Assembly: GCA_002104985.1 (NCBI GenBank)
Contig: MCGO01000044.1
Location: forward strand, 124,001 to 188,000
DNA length: 64,000 bases
Source of the DNA: Rhizoclosmatium globosum
Taxonomy: Eukaryota > Chytridiomycota > Chytridiomycetes > Chytridiales > Chytriomycetaceae
Direction: 5' to 3'
Shown piece after piece: positions 41,407-52,893 of this stretch; position 1 is the first letter of the stretch; each line of letters opens with the position of its first letter. The position numbers and the translations under genes are program-made. The notes under the pieces were generated by a model. The model was given only the letters and a program-made list of their open reading frames with translations. It was not told where the DNA came from and made no database searches.

Positions 41407-44400
41407 TTATTTGAAACCTAACAAGAACGTGGCGTAGTACCCGAGGGTCACAATCGCACCCCACGCAACCACACTCGACAACAACCCAACCTTGTGGAAA
41501 TCAACCACAGAAATATACGGCACTCCAACAGCATCTTGCTGCGAAATGGCATTCATATTGGGGAACGACGAAACTGGAAGTCCCATAGCTCCAGAACAAA
41601 CTAACGCTAAATAGAAAACCGAATTCAGCAAAAAGAAACACTCACAAAATCAAATAATCAATGCAAACAAAAAAAACAACAAAACACGCTACTCACCAAT
41701 CAACATAATCAACATCCTTGGCTGTGGGTCCGGCATATTCGCTCCAATCTCCGCAACAACCGGCAAGATAATCAACGCTCCAACAGTATGCGAAATAAAA
41801 CTCGTAATCACAAGAACAATCAGCGAAAACACAAACATACACATGTATGCAGAGAGACCTGCCAAATGTGGTGTAATGAGACTTGTAATGTATGCTAGGA
41901 GGCCTGACGAGTCAACTGCTTTTCCGAGACAGATTCCTCCCATGGCAAGCATGACAACTTAAAAAAATAATGAGAGTTAATGTCTGCTGTATAGCAAAGG
42001 TGATCTAGTTTGTAAAGGTTGAGGGGTTTTGCGGGGGGGAAATTTTTTTCTCACGTACCCCAAACCCTCAACCTCCCATCACACAATCAACAACAAAAAA
42101 AACACAACTCACCATTCCACAACTGCTGGTTCCAATCATCCTTGCTCAACACGCCTGTTCCGTAAAACGCAATGATCGGAAGAAGCGCAATGACACCCAT
42201 ATCCCCAACAACAGTCTCAATCTTGTTTTCAATGCACCACAAGAAGATGGTCGCGAACGTGACTCCAAGGATATACCACTGAGTCGCGTTCAACGGTTCC
42301 TGCGTCATGTACTGATTGATATGCGGCTCTGCAGCTTGTCCAGTGCCTTCAACGCCAGAGTTCCCAACTGCACTGCTCGGGTCGGCGTTGATTCCGTTTT
42401 CAAGCTGTTGCTGCTGTTGCTGGCTGTGTGGGAGTTTTGGCTGGTAGATGAGGAGGAGGAGGACCCAGATGCAGAGGTCAATCACGATACAGACTGGGAG
42501 AGCGATGGCGAACCATTCGAACCAGGTTGCAGAGGGGTTCATGATTCCCATGGCGATAATGTTTTGGGGGGAGGAGATGGGGGATGCCATTCCACCGACG
42601 TTTGCGGCGAGGGCTATACCCATGATTAAGGCTTTGGCGTATGTGGATGAGGTGGGGATGTTTCGAAGGATTGGCTGGGAAGGTGGGTGAGATTTTTTTT
42701 GAAAGCCCAGAAAAGAGGACAAACTTACACTAATCAGTGGGAAACACAGAGCAGGAGCAGCGACATTTGAAATCCACATACTTGCAAACGTGCTTACGAA
42801 CATGTTGGCCAAGATAACAATCTTCGGGTCTGAGCCAGCCTTGTCGAGTACCACACTTGCCAACAGTTTCGCGATTCCATGTTTGGACACGGCTGAACCA
42901 AGGGAAAACCCACCGAGGAGTAACATGATGACAGGGGAAAACATATCGGCAAAGACACGCTTGGCTTGACCTTTTGCGTCGAGGCGGGGATGGGTGATTG
43001 TACCGTCTGGAAGGACAACTGTATCTCGCATGACTCGGAACACAACAACGAGGAAAGGGACCATGGCAGATGTAACAAAGAGTGGCACGATCTGATTATT
43101 GGCAGTTAGTATAGTGCACGTGAGATGTATGAAGTGGTGGATGGATGACATGTTGGTGGAGAAGAAGGAAGTGTATCACAAGCAAAGCTAAGAGATGCAT
43201 ACCTCAAAGGCCCACATTCCAGAAGCAAAAACAAAGATGGCAAAACAGTTTTGAGCCTCGACAGTCTCAAAGAGATTGTAGTTGATGAGTCCATAAAAGA
43301 CACCCAACAGAATCATGAGAATGATAAAACGCGGGGTCACAAGACGCGACCACAACCATCCACAGAAAGAACCATCGTCCTCCAGTTCCCCATCCGGCTT
43401 TCTTCGAGCCTCAACAATTGACATTGTCCGACCGCCCACCTCAACCATGTCTTTCCACACAGTATTACGTTCAATAGTGATTCTCTGACGACACTTCGAA
43501 TCCAATTCAACACGTGCATTTCTGAGATCATTATCCGTCGCAACACGGGCATAGATTTCAACCACACGTTCAATAGCTTCACGCAACCCAGCCGCCTCAT
43601 CCGCGGTAAACAACGAAGTCTTTTCCACAACCGCCATGTACTTTGTCTTTAATCTAAAGCCCGTCACTTTCTCGTACTTTTTCAAGATTTTAGCGAAACC
43701 ATTGTGGTTCATGAGCACGTATTCTTGGAGTTCTTTGAGTTCGGCGTAGAGGGCGGAAGATTGAGAGCGGAAGTTTCCACGTTGGAGTTTGTTTCCTGGT
43801 TTGTTCCAAAAGTTGTAGGAGAGGGTGTTTGGGTGGGAGGCGGAGGCGGAAGCGACGGCGGAAGAGAGGGAGGTGACTGCCCAGGAGGAAGAAGTTGATT
43901 CTGAGTCGGAAGTGTTGAAGGAGGAGGACATTGAGCGGCGGGAGGTTTTGCGGGCAGGTTGTTGGAAGGGAGCGGAGGATTGGTGGATTGAGGGGGATGC
44001 ATTTGGATTTGTGGATGACGAGCCCGAAGCGGGATTTGGAGTATTTGACATGAGGGCATTTGAGTTGATGAGGGTGTTCTGATGAGTAATGTCGAAGCCC
44101 TCAACGAGCGCAACGTTGACTGCCAAATCCTCGATTCTCTGGCACAGTTCTGCCTTCTTTGCGGCGTAAAAGCGCTTAATTTTGAGCAGCTGATCGTCGA
44201 GTGGTTCGATAAAGAAGGATTCGAGCTGTGAACGGCGTGAGAGGGCGGAAGGAGTTGTTGGCGTGACTGGCGAGGACGACTGTTGCAGTTGCTGTTGCGA
44301 AGCCAGGGCCTCTGAGTCGCTCGAAGCAGCCCCAGTTGACGTGTTGTTGTTGTTGTTGTTGTTGTTGTTTGTTGAGACAGAGAGCAGCAGCGGAGTTCTC

Positions 44401-44730
44401 TCGCTCGGACCGGCGCCAAGTCCAAGGTCACTTGGCGCACTTCTTCGCGGCGTCTGCGCAGTTCCAATTGCGACGGCAGACAAGCGCGGCGAGTTGTAGT
44501 TGCGGTTGCCGAGCCGGATAAACACGTCCGGGTCCACATTGCGATACGAATCAGGAAGCTCGAGGAACCCGAGCTTGGCCTTCTCAACAAGATACAGCCA
44601 CTTCTTCAGAGAGTCGTACGCTATGTAGTGCTCGTACCAGTCCTGCCAGGCGTTGCTGTCGTTGTTCTGTCAGTCAGTGCCAGCAAGAAGTATACACTCA
44701 CAGCTGGATGATCACAGAGAACTTCATTCT
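41407..44730 (-). CDS. SPX-domain low-affinity phosphate transporter (Pho87/90/91 type)
   Basis: Anion:Na+/H+ symporter-family phosphate transporter with a cytosolic SPX domain that senses inositol pyrophosphates. The SPX begins MKFSVIIQL, then WQDWYEHYIAYDSLKKWLYL, RIEDLAVNV, YVLMNHNGFAKILKKYEKVT and a C-terminal helix, with long Ser/Asn inserts (poly-Asn at 44342-44370). About ten membrane segments follow, including the family blocks SVVLDKAGSDPKIVILANMF, NVAAPALCFPLI, ANVGGMASPISSPQNIIAMG, SHTVGALIILPVVAEIG and CSGAMGLPVSSFPNMNAI. Exon 2 is 44666-43203; five or so exons in all. The first intron does not join cleanly: the nine-codon exon 1 would need one extra G at its donor (CTG/TGAGTG near 44701). 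Confidence 0.85.
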
Positions 44731-45489
44731 AGTTTGTCAGAGGAGAAGTGGAAGGATGGAGTGATGCGATGCGATGTGAAGCTGAAGATGTCCGAGGACC
44801 AAGATGGAGAGAGAGAGAGTATGAGTCAAAGAGGGATTCGCAGTTAACAAAAACAGTCTTACAGATGAAACAAAGAAACACGAGAAGGTATCTTCTAGAT
44901 TGCTGCTAATTACTGCTTGTATCAGATAATAATGAGCTATCGTGACTGACTGCGAACCAAAGGTCCTCTTGCCACTAACCTTCTGAAGACTAAGGCTCTG
45001 ATGATCAGCTTAAAAGAGTAGCTTCCAGTCAGATGTTTCGTGAGCAAGGTGTCTTTCTTGGTGCCCTCTTGAGTTGTGGAGTCAAAAAAAAGGCGGCTGA
45101 GGAGGTTGTGCTTGGGGGCACATCGGAAAAAAAGGCCGAATTTGAGTGCTTTCCTTTTCAGAGACGAGTTATGACGATACCATGTATTACTTTAAATGTA
45201 TCTGCAACTCCATGATGCTTCACAGCACACGTGTCTGTGTTCCGACGTTTGCAAGAGTTTACAGTCATTTGGTCCAAGAGTCCAGCTTGCAGTATAATTA
45301 TCCTTCCTTTTCCGTATTTATTTCCATTTCCATTTTCAATTTTAACTTTCCTTTCGATTCTCTCTTTTCCTTTCTCTTCCTTTCTCTTTCTTTCTTCTGT
45401 TAAAAAAATGTGAGTATCTTCCACTCCCACCCAAACCACCAACTCACATCGCATCAAAACAGACCCACTTCGCACCAAAGCACTTATCT
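44731..45489. other. Intergenic region between the phosphate transporter and LSM4
   Basis: About 750 bp with no supported gene. The part next to LSM4 has C/T-rich tracts (45300-45400) and a probable 5'UTR intron of LSM4 (GTGAGTATC at about 45409 to CAG at 45460). GAGAGAGAG occurs near 44811. Confidence 0.5.
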
Positions 45490-46266
45490 ATGCTTCCATT
45501 GTCGCTGCTGAATACAGCCAAGGGGCATCCCATTCTGGTCGAGCTCAAGACGGGTAAGGCAGCCCGCGAAGACCCCTTCTCCCTTCTAAACCCACCACAC
45601 ACGAACCATTCGAGAACTTGAAATAAGAGCCGCTTTATTAATCTGCAGTCGCTTGAACAACATTTATCGGGATACTTTGATATGTCCTTGAAAGTCCAAG
45701 CAACAACATGAAAAAAGCGCAGTTCCAAAGTCCAAACCAAAACTTGAGCGCACCCCCCTCTTTCACAAACTCTTGCGAAGATAATATCAAAATCATCGAC
45801 ATCAATAAGAAAAACACAAAGCAAACACATGGAAACTGGCTTTGGATAGCAGCTCTACATCCTCCTGCCTCACCCAAAAACCTGAAAACTAATCCATCCT
45901 CCTCTTCACCTTTCCCCTGCCCAAACCAAATAAAAAAAAGGCGTCACATACAACGGCCACCTCCACTCCTGCGACAACTGGATGAACATCAACCTCCACG
46001 AAGTAATCTGCACTGCAGCGGAAGGCGACAAGTTCTGGCGTCTTCAGGAAGTGTACATTCGTGGAAACACTATAAAGTATTTACGGCTCCCGGACGAGAT
46101 TATCGATATCGTGAGAGAGGACCGTGAGTTCCGTGAGAGGCGGGAGGCGATGAGTGGGAATTCGGGGGCGGGTCGTGGTCGTGGAGGGTATAATAATCGT
46201 GGTGGAGGTGGTGGGCAGAGAGGGGGTAGGGGTGGGTTTGCTGGACAGAGAGGTGGGAAGAAGTGA
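45490..46266 (+). CDS. LSM4: U6 snRNA-associated Sm-like protein LSM4
   Basis: Subunit of the LSM2-8 ring on U6 snRNA and the LSM1-7 decapping ring. Two coding exons (45490-45553 and 45941-46266) join in phase 1 to 129 residues. The Sm fold is clear: [20 protein letters not shown], then [40 protein letters not shown] and LPDEIIDIV. An RGG-type tail ([19 protein letters not shown]) ends the protein, typical for LSM4. The intron is 387 nt, much longer than local introns, and I found no gene in it. A 5'UTR intron ending just before 45461 is likely. Confidence 0.93.
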
Positions 46267-46552
46267 AGTGAGAGGAGGGGTTGTGTATTTCAATGTGTGC
46301 GGAGGATGAAGTATTGATTTGTTGGCGCCGATTTGTGAGTGTGCCCTAACATGATGCTGGAAAATATATGTAAACGGTATTTTCATCAATCTGGTTGTTT
46401 GTGCCCATGGTTGTTTCAAGCAACAGTCTTTCGAACCATAGTGTACGCAGTACAAGCACTCTTTCTCTCAGAGAATTCACAGAGTATTTTGAAGAGAAAA
46501 GAGACCAACATTTATTTCAGATTGGTAAGAAAGTAGAACAAATGCACAAGAT

Positions 46553-47983
46553 TTATCCGTCCTTGCTCATTGCCTTCTTGATCTCAGCAATGGCGAGACC
46601 TGGGTTGAGACCCTTAGGGCAGGTACGAGTGCAGTCTAGAAAAAACGTAAGTCACACAAGCTCCACTAACAAGGCAAACAAGATCACGTACTCATAATGG
46701 TGTGACATCTGTAAACAGAGAATGGGTCCTGCAATGCCTGACGTCTCTCAGCTCCAAAGTGGTCACGGGAATCAATCATCCATCTGTAAGCCTGCATGAG
46801 GACGGCTGGGCCAAGGTAAACATCACTGTTCCACCAGTAGGATGGGCAAGAGGTAGAGCAACAAGCACAGAGAATACACTCATAGAGACCATCCTGCACA
46901 ACGTCGTTAGGAAACCCATCTCCTTCGTAACTGTCAAGGGACAAAACTCACGAGCTTCTTACGGTCCTCAATGCTTTGCAAGTTCTCCTTCTCAGGTGGA
47001 GGAGTCTTCTGCTTCAAGTATGGCTCAATGCTCTTGTATTGCTTGTAGAAGTGGGTAAGGTCTAAAATTGAAATCAGTGTTCATTGCACCACTGCCTCTG
47101 AAATACAAAGAAAACACGCGTTGACGTTGATTTACCTGGAACGAGATCCTTGACCACGTACATGTGTGGCAATGGGTAGATCTTGAGTGGTTGAGCAACA
47201 TCTCTGTCGATTCTGGAGAGACAGGCAAGGGTGTTTCCTCCACCAATGTTCATGGCACAAGATCCACAGATACCTATTTAACCGACACAAGTCACTAACA
47301 TGGTTCACATGTCCAACGAGAAGAGATTGCATTGATTGATGACGGAAGTTCCCTTTTTTTGAGGCGCAAGGGGCGATTTGAAGCAGGTAATGGATCTCAC
47401 CTTCACGACAGGATCTACGGAAAGTCAAGGTAGAGTCCTCCTCGTTCTTAATCTTAATAAGGGCATCGAGAACCATTGGACCACACTGGTTCAAGTCAAC
47501 CTTGTATGACTGGAGCTTTGGGGCAACGTCTGGGGTCTCTGGGTTCTAGATGGCGCACAAACCATGGTTAATCAACAGAACGACAGGGAAATAGACAGGA
47601 GGGATAGTTACCCAACGGTAGATTTCGAAGGTCTTCAAGAGGGGAGCCTTTGAGGTGGCTGGGGCAGCAGTGGCCTGGGCCAGTCTCGCAGGGACGGCCG
47701 AGTGGAACGCACGCTGTGTAATACGAGATTAGCGATGCGTTCATAGGGTTCACAGGGAAGGTAGGGCGGTGGCAGGCTGAGGGCGTCCCACTGCGATATG
47801 GACCCACTGAAGATCGAGGTTACGATTTTGCGTTTTTTCCGTCAATGTCCCTCGGCTGCCTCCACTTGCTGACTGCACATCTACAAGGTTCCTGAGTAGG
47901 CTGCAGGTTCTTTTCGCCTTATTGATTGGGGTGATCGTAGTGTGGGAGCGGGTTGGAGTGGTGCGTACTCTGAAGGCAAACAT
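46553..47983 (-). CDS. SDHB: Succinate dehydrogenase iron-sulfur subunit (complex II)
   Basis: Mitochondrial SDHB, which passes electrons from the flavoprotein to ubiquinone. All three Fe-S clusters are encoded: [2Fe-2S] around [20 protein letters not shown] with a later Cys; [4Fe-4S] [19 protein letters not shown]; [3Fe-4S] [19 protein letters not shown]. It ends [13 protein letters not shown]. Exon 1 is only five codons (MFAFR, 47983-47969), then a 255-nt intron, then the rest of the mitochondrial targeting sequence ([20 protein letters not shown]) in exon 2 from 47713. At least four more introns, one inside the [2Fe-2S] motif and one inside HTIM/NCTR. All ligands look intact. Confidence 0.92.
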
Positions 47984-48066
47984 TTATGGCAAAAAAATGG
48001 ATGAAAGAAACGCGATCCCCTCCTTCTTTCTCTTTTGTAATCACCAAACACTAAGATCGGAAACCT

Positions 48067-49016
48067 TCAATATCTCGTCAACAAATCGACTACTTTCTTG
48101 ACTGTTGCCCCATCGACAGTCACGCGTGAATACTCGGATCGACCAAAAGATCCCATATTCACTGTAAACCACACTGTCATTTTAGATTACTTTGACCAAG
48201 ACGAAAAACTTACCGTAAGGATTCTTGTAAACCATTGGTGATTCTTGTGTCTTCATACAAGACATGTGTATGTCCCTGACACGGAGCACTCGCAAGATGC
48301 GATCTAGGTTCCTCAGAGAAACTCCTCCTCCTGGCATGATAGAAATCTTGTCTCCCGCATGTGTGACAATTCGCTCCAATGTCTCAAGTCCATCAAGGAC
48401 ACCCTTGTCCTGCCCACTTGTAAGGATACGTTGGATTCCTCCCAAGGACAGAATATCATCGAGAGCCTCAATTGGATCTCTCGCAACATCAAAAGCTCGA
48501 TGGAAAGTAACCAACATTCCTTTCGAGAGTTCAAGAAGCCTACAAGATGAGCGGTCAGTCTTTGATCCTGCCGCACCAATTCAAACTCACACACGCATTC
48601 GAGCAATATCGACTCGTCCATCCGGCGTCAAGATTCCAAACACGACTCCTGCAACATTATTCTGCTGACAAACGGCAATGTCTCTCTGTTTGACAAGTTT
48701 GATTAGGATTAGCTATCAACCTCCTGCATCACAGACATTGAACGAGCTTCCTTCTGCATCCGCTTTATCCGTAATTGAGTATAATTACCTTCATGATCTC
48801 AAACTCTTCCTCTGAGTAGCAAAAGTCTCCGCTCCGGGGCCGAATCATAACCATGACTGGCAACTTGATTCGTTCAGATGCCAAGGCAATCAGTCCATGA
48901 GACGGTGTAATTCCGCCTTCCACTGCCAACGATGCGCATAGCTCAATCCTGGATGCACTGTTCTCTTGAGCAATGAGGGCGGCGTCCACACTCTCCACAC
49001 AAATCTCCAACTCCAT
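48067..49016 (-). CDS. CUTC: CutC family protein (copper homeostasis)
   Basis: TIM-barrel protein named from bacterial copper tolerance; the eukaryotic role is unsettled. Start MELEICVESVDAALIAQENS, then SRIELCASLAVEGGITPSHG, VMVMIRPRSGDFCYSEEEFE, AGVVFGILTPDGRVD, MLVTFHRAFDVARDPIEALD, RILTSGQ, ISIMPGGGVSLRN and the conserved IHMSC. It ends near VDGATVKKVVDLLTRY. Four exons with short introns. All family blocks are present, so it is probably intact. The stop lies 84 bp from the SDHB start on the same strand. Confidence 0.88.
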
Positions 49017-49604
49017 TAACTTATTGTAACTTAATAAGTATTGTAGAAAAATAGAATATCTTCAACTGAATTCCCTTATAATAAAGTAACGTAGTTGTAT
49101 TTCTCCCAAGATCTGTTCAAACACCGTAATTTCTTTGCATTCTATTACATACGTACGAGTAATCATTCGGTGAAGAAACCTCAATGTAATATTTGGAATT
49201 GGTGTCGCAAGCACATATTGTTGGTGTTGTGTGGGCAGCTGACACTTTGAAAAGTCCAAAATGAGGCATGTGCCAGCCCACCACGACCTCCATCCCACCA
49301 CGCACACACCATACATCCACCATCAGATACATCAGACCTCTCTCAAACAAATCAACATTATCAATTGAAACGACGCTAGAGGGATCGGATGCTGGGAAAG
49401 GCGAGGATGGAGAACAACAGACCCAAGAACTACCCCTTCAAAGTCCTCCTCCAACTCCTCAACAAACGGACGGCAAACCGTTTCAGAAGTTACCATTGCG
49501 GCAATTGACACGGAATCGCATTCCCACTTGAAGAAGAAACCGTGACGGTGCGATCGGAGGAGGGGGTTGGGATCTGCTGAAACATGCAAACTCTGTATAC
49601 GACG
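49017..49604. other. Intergenic region upstream of CutC and eL24
   Basis: 588 bp between divergent genes. The C-rich part (49260-49560) has an open frame without recognisable domain, so I regard it as non-coding. It must hold the promoters for both genes. Confidence 0.45.
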
Positions 49605-50447
49605 ATGGCGTACAATTTGAGAGAAGGGGAACTCTACAATTCATGGATATACTCAGTTTGGAAGGCATCAATAATCAACACCCTCCTACTTTCAAACTTG
49701 ATGGAACCACAATCTAACCTGGGTAACTCTTAGAACCGAAATCTGTAACTTCTCCGGATTCAAGATCTACCCAGGTCACGGAAAGACCTACATTAAGGCC
49801 GACTCCAGAGTGCGTATTCATGTTTCTTGTTGAAGTTGAATGGATTGGTGAAATCAGATTGGACGCTTCAAACTTGTAACATGAATGTAATGTGCCTCAG
49901 CGAATTCGACAGCAATCAATCGACAGCAATTAATATGGAACTTTTATGAAGTACGGAAAGACATGGGCACGATTGTGTGGCGGCTATAGTTGTATGGGAA
50001 TTTGTTGACGATGGTCGAATCTGAGTATCAGAAGCAGGAAACTAACTGCTTTCTTTTCAGTCTTACCGTTTGATCAACGGAAAGTGTGAGTCTCTCTTCC
50101 TCCAGAGAATCAAGCCATCCAAGCTTGACTGGACCATCGTCTTCCGTCGTCTCCACAAGAAGGGACAGGCTGAGGAGGCCTCCAAGAAGCGTTCCCGCCG
50201 TACCGTCAAGGCCCAGCGTGCCGTTGTTGGAGCCACTTTGGATGCTATCAAGGCCAAGAAGGCCCAGAAGCCAGAGTTGCGTGCCTCCCTCCGTGCTGCC
50301 GCTGCTGCCAAGTCCAAGGAAGCCAAGAAGGTTGCTCAGGAGAAGAAGAAGGCTGAGTTGTCCCAGGTCAAGGCTGCCCAGAAGGGAAACATCTCCAAGC
50401 AGCAGTCCAAGGGTGCTGGTAAGAAGATCCAGGCTACCTCCCGTTAA
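49605..50447 (+). CDS. RPL24: 60S ribosomal protein eL24
   Basis: Large-subunit ribosomal protein. Exon 2 (49734-49809) encodes TEICNFSGFKIYPGHGKTYI and exon 3 (50061-50447) SYRLINGKCESLFLQRIKPS, KLDWTIVFRRLHKKGQAEEA, SKKRSRRTVKAQRAVVGATL and a basic tail ending KKIQATSR, all family hallmarks. Exon 3 has strong codon bias (AAG, CGT, GTC, GCC), as expected for a highly expressed gene. The start is less certain: the frame needs an ATG plus two bases before a donor, and ATGGC/GTACAA at 49605-49611 fits (155 residues in total), giving a five-base first coding exon. The second intron is 251 nt. Confidence 0.88.
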
Positions 50448-50635
50448 GACGTCTCGTTGTGTGGTGGGGATTCCTCAATGATTGGGAAATACGAAGAATA
50501 AACGATTTCAAAAACCTACCTTTTTCCTTGTTCATGAAGTGGAAAGTCGACTGTACAATCAATTATAAACCTTCTCAAGTTCTACTGCAATAGAAATTAT
50601 ATCTCAGATTCCCTGCTAACATTGACTGGTTTCTT

Positions 50636-52685
50636 TAAGGGTCAAATGACACTAACAGATTCACTTCTTATGTTGTTTATTGTGACAAGTACAAAACTAG
50701 AACCGCGGAATAACACCCAAACACCGCTCCATCCCACCACCAAACACACCACGACACAATGTCTGCAACACAACACTCGCATTCACATCCGCAACACCTT
50801 GATCCTTGTACAACTCCCACACAATCGCACCGCTTCCACCCAACACCGAAACCGAACTCGTAATCTCATTCAACGCTTGCTTGGTCAACGGCAACTGGCT
50901 CACAGAATCGTGCATCGCATCGGGGTATGCAGGCGTTCCCACCTCAAGACCAAAGCGAACAGACGGGGAAATATTCGTGTGGTACGTGTCCAGGTAGAAA
51001 GCAACTTGGCCAGCAAGTGAACATGGAAGCGTTGGACTTGGACATTCGTGGAATGTAGGGTTTTTCTGTTGATGGTCAGTATTTCCAGCATAACTTCAAA
51101 TCAGAACATGGGGTGGATTACACTCAAGTCGTAGGTCATCGCATTGATTCCTCCGGCATTGGGTCCAGTCATCATAAAGTCGGTAATCGAAGGGTACCAC
51201 AGGTTGGAAAAGTACCAGAGTCCTTTCAGGTTTCCGCCCCACCTGTCGGACACGATTTAATACGGATCTGAACACAGTGAACATGAGCTGGAAGACGTAC
51301 CATGGTCCATTCCACGCACCAGCTGCGGAAGCAGCAACAGACAGTTTGCAGGTAGGGTAGGTGGCCTTGATGTTGAGAATCAAATCGTATGCAATGGCAG
51401 AATACTTGTACACCGTCTGGTCGAGACGGAACGGTCCCAGTCCCGTTCCAGATCTGAAAGTATCGGCTGAATAAACAAGTTAAAGGATATCACAGCAAGA
51501 AGAATGATCTTAATGACGGTGTTCTCACCATGCCAAAACTCTTCATAGTCCAAATCGATTCCATCAAGATTCAAGTCTTTCGCAAGATACACCAAGTCCT
51601 GGTATGGGTCGCGTCGCACTCGGCTCCAGAGATCAGATCCCGGGACAGTGGTAGTCACAGAACCATCAGTGAAAGATGCACCACCAACAAGTTCAGGGTG
51701 CCAGACAGGCACGTCTCCACCTGTTCCACTTGCAACAAAAGCTTGAGCTTGTTTCCAGGTGGGAGAAAAACTTGGTTCAGGAAAGATGGAGAAGTCCGAC
51801 AGTTTGGTTCCTTGAAGTGAACGGTTTAGTCAGTGCCGAGCTTGTGCAGGGCGGGAGGATACAGGTACCTTCCGATGGAGGCTCGCACACATAGCAATAC
51901 TGATTCGCTTCAGTGCATCCGGACATACTGCCAAGTCCGTACATGGACAGCTTCCACGCGTTTGGACCCACAGGAAAGTACGCAATGGAGTACTTCTGTG
52001 TCAAGTGCATCCAGTAAGCAGTTAATAATGAACGAGACAGCTTACGAACCATGTACAGGAAGGCAAAACAGTTGTAGTTCCAGCCACCAACAGACAGAAA
52101 CACCTCCACACCACCAGCCTGGAGTTGACGCGTTGCATTCGCAAGAAGCTCAAACCCATAGTCAGAGGACGTGTTTGTAGCGAGGCCCAATCCAACGTGT
52201 TTCAAGGTGCGAGACTGTGGAATGTAGACCATGTCCGGACGTGCAAAGGAAACAACGAGGCGCGTAAGAGGAAGTCTGGTCGCGTTTGCAGCGAGCTGTG
52301 TGATGAATGAAGGGGTAGGAAGTTAGATGTGGTGTACAGGTTCACAGGTGGTGAAGGGTGGTACGCACAGCTTGCAGTTTAGCGGGGCCAGTGACCGGGT
52401 CCAGCAACAGATAGCCAATGACAGCAGGAGCAAGAGATGCACGTGGACCAGTGGTGGTACTAGTAGTAGCAACACTTGAGGAGGGCGAGTAGGTTCCAGT
52501 TGGGGCAGACGACCCGAGGGCAGAGAATACAAGCACAAGTAAGCTGCAGAATGAACCCATTTTGGAAAGACTTTTTGTTGTTGGATATTGGAAACAGAAA
52601 AAAAATTGTGCCTGCTTTTATGGACACGAGAAAGCAAAGCATTGGAACCCACTTTTCGGACATCTTTTTAAAGTGTCCACCACTT
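50636..52685. repeat. Inverted repeat, left arm (about 2 kb)
   Basis: Closely matches the reverse complement of about 56350-58392. Identity runs from GGGTCAAATGA at the outer edge (about 50639) through the whole chitinase gene and about 110 bp of its upstream region. Introns and both flanks are conserved, so this is a DNA-level duplication, not a retrocopy. Confidence 0.85.
50697..52560 (-). CDS. Secreted GH18 chitinase, copy 1
   Basis: Signal peptide (MGSFCSLLVLVFSALGSSA), a short Ser/Thr linker, then a TIM-barrel GH18 domain. Landmarks: RLVVSFARPDMVYIP, GVEVFLSVGGWNYN (the SxGG strand), then LNLDGIDLDYEEF with the full DxxDxDxE catalytic motif, and AMTYDLS. Introns split the gene into about seven coding exons, one carrying the Cys-rich insert MSGCTEANQYCYVCEPPSEG; the stop is at 50697. 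It probably acts on wall or environmental chitin. Near-identical to the gene at 56473-58325, with scattered substitutions (for example WSRVRR versus WSQVRR). Its TATAAA-like upstream region is also duplicated. Confidence 0.85.
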
Positions 52686-52893
52686 TGTTTTAACATTATT
52701 GATGTACTTCTTGATGTAACTGCAAGGCCTTCACCCAGTTTACATTTACATGGCTTCCCAATCTCTCTCTTAAATAGAGTAAATTAATTGAATTATTAGT
52801 TAGTTAAAAGTAGGGTTCTCACGTGGCGAGCGTTCCGAAAAGATCCTTCATTTCCTTCATCTCTTTTTGTTGTCTTCCTTTCCAAGTTCCAGA
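52561..52893. other. Upstream region of chitinase copy 1 and the ThrE-type gene
   Basis: Divergent promoter region. The left ~110 bp belong to the inverted-repeat arm and contain a run TTTTTATGG/CCATAAAAG that may act as a TATA element for the chitinase. The remainder is AT-rich with no gene. Confidence 0.45.

Noticed and set aside
45444..45877. Minus-strand frames across the LSM4 intron
   Set aside because: They overlap LSM4 exon 1 and the intron without recognisable domains.
49268..49531. Small open frame upstream of eL24
   Set aside because: Pro/Thr/Gln-rich low-complexity sequence in a region that should be promoter and UTR.
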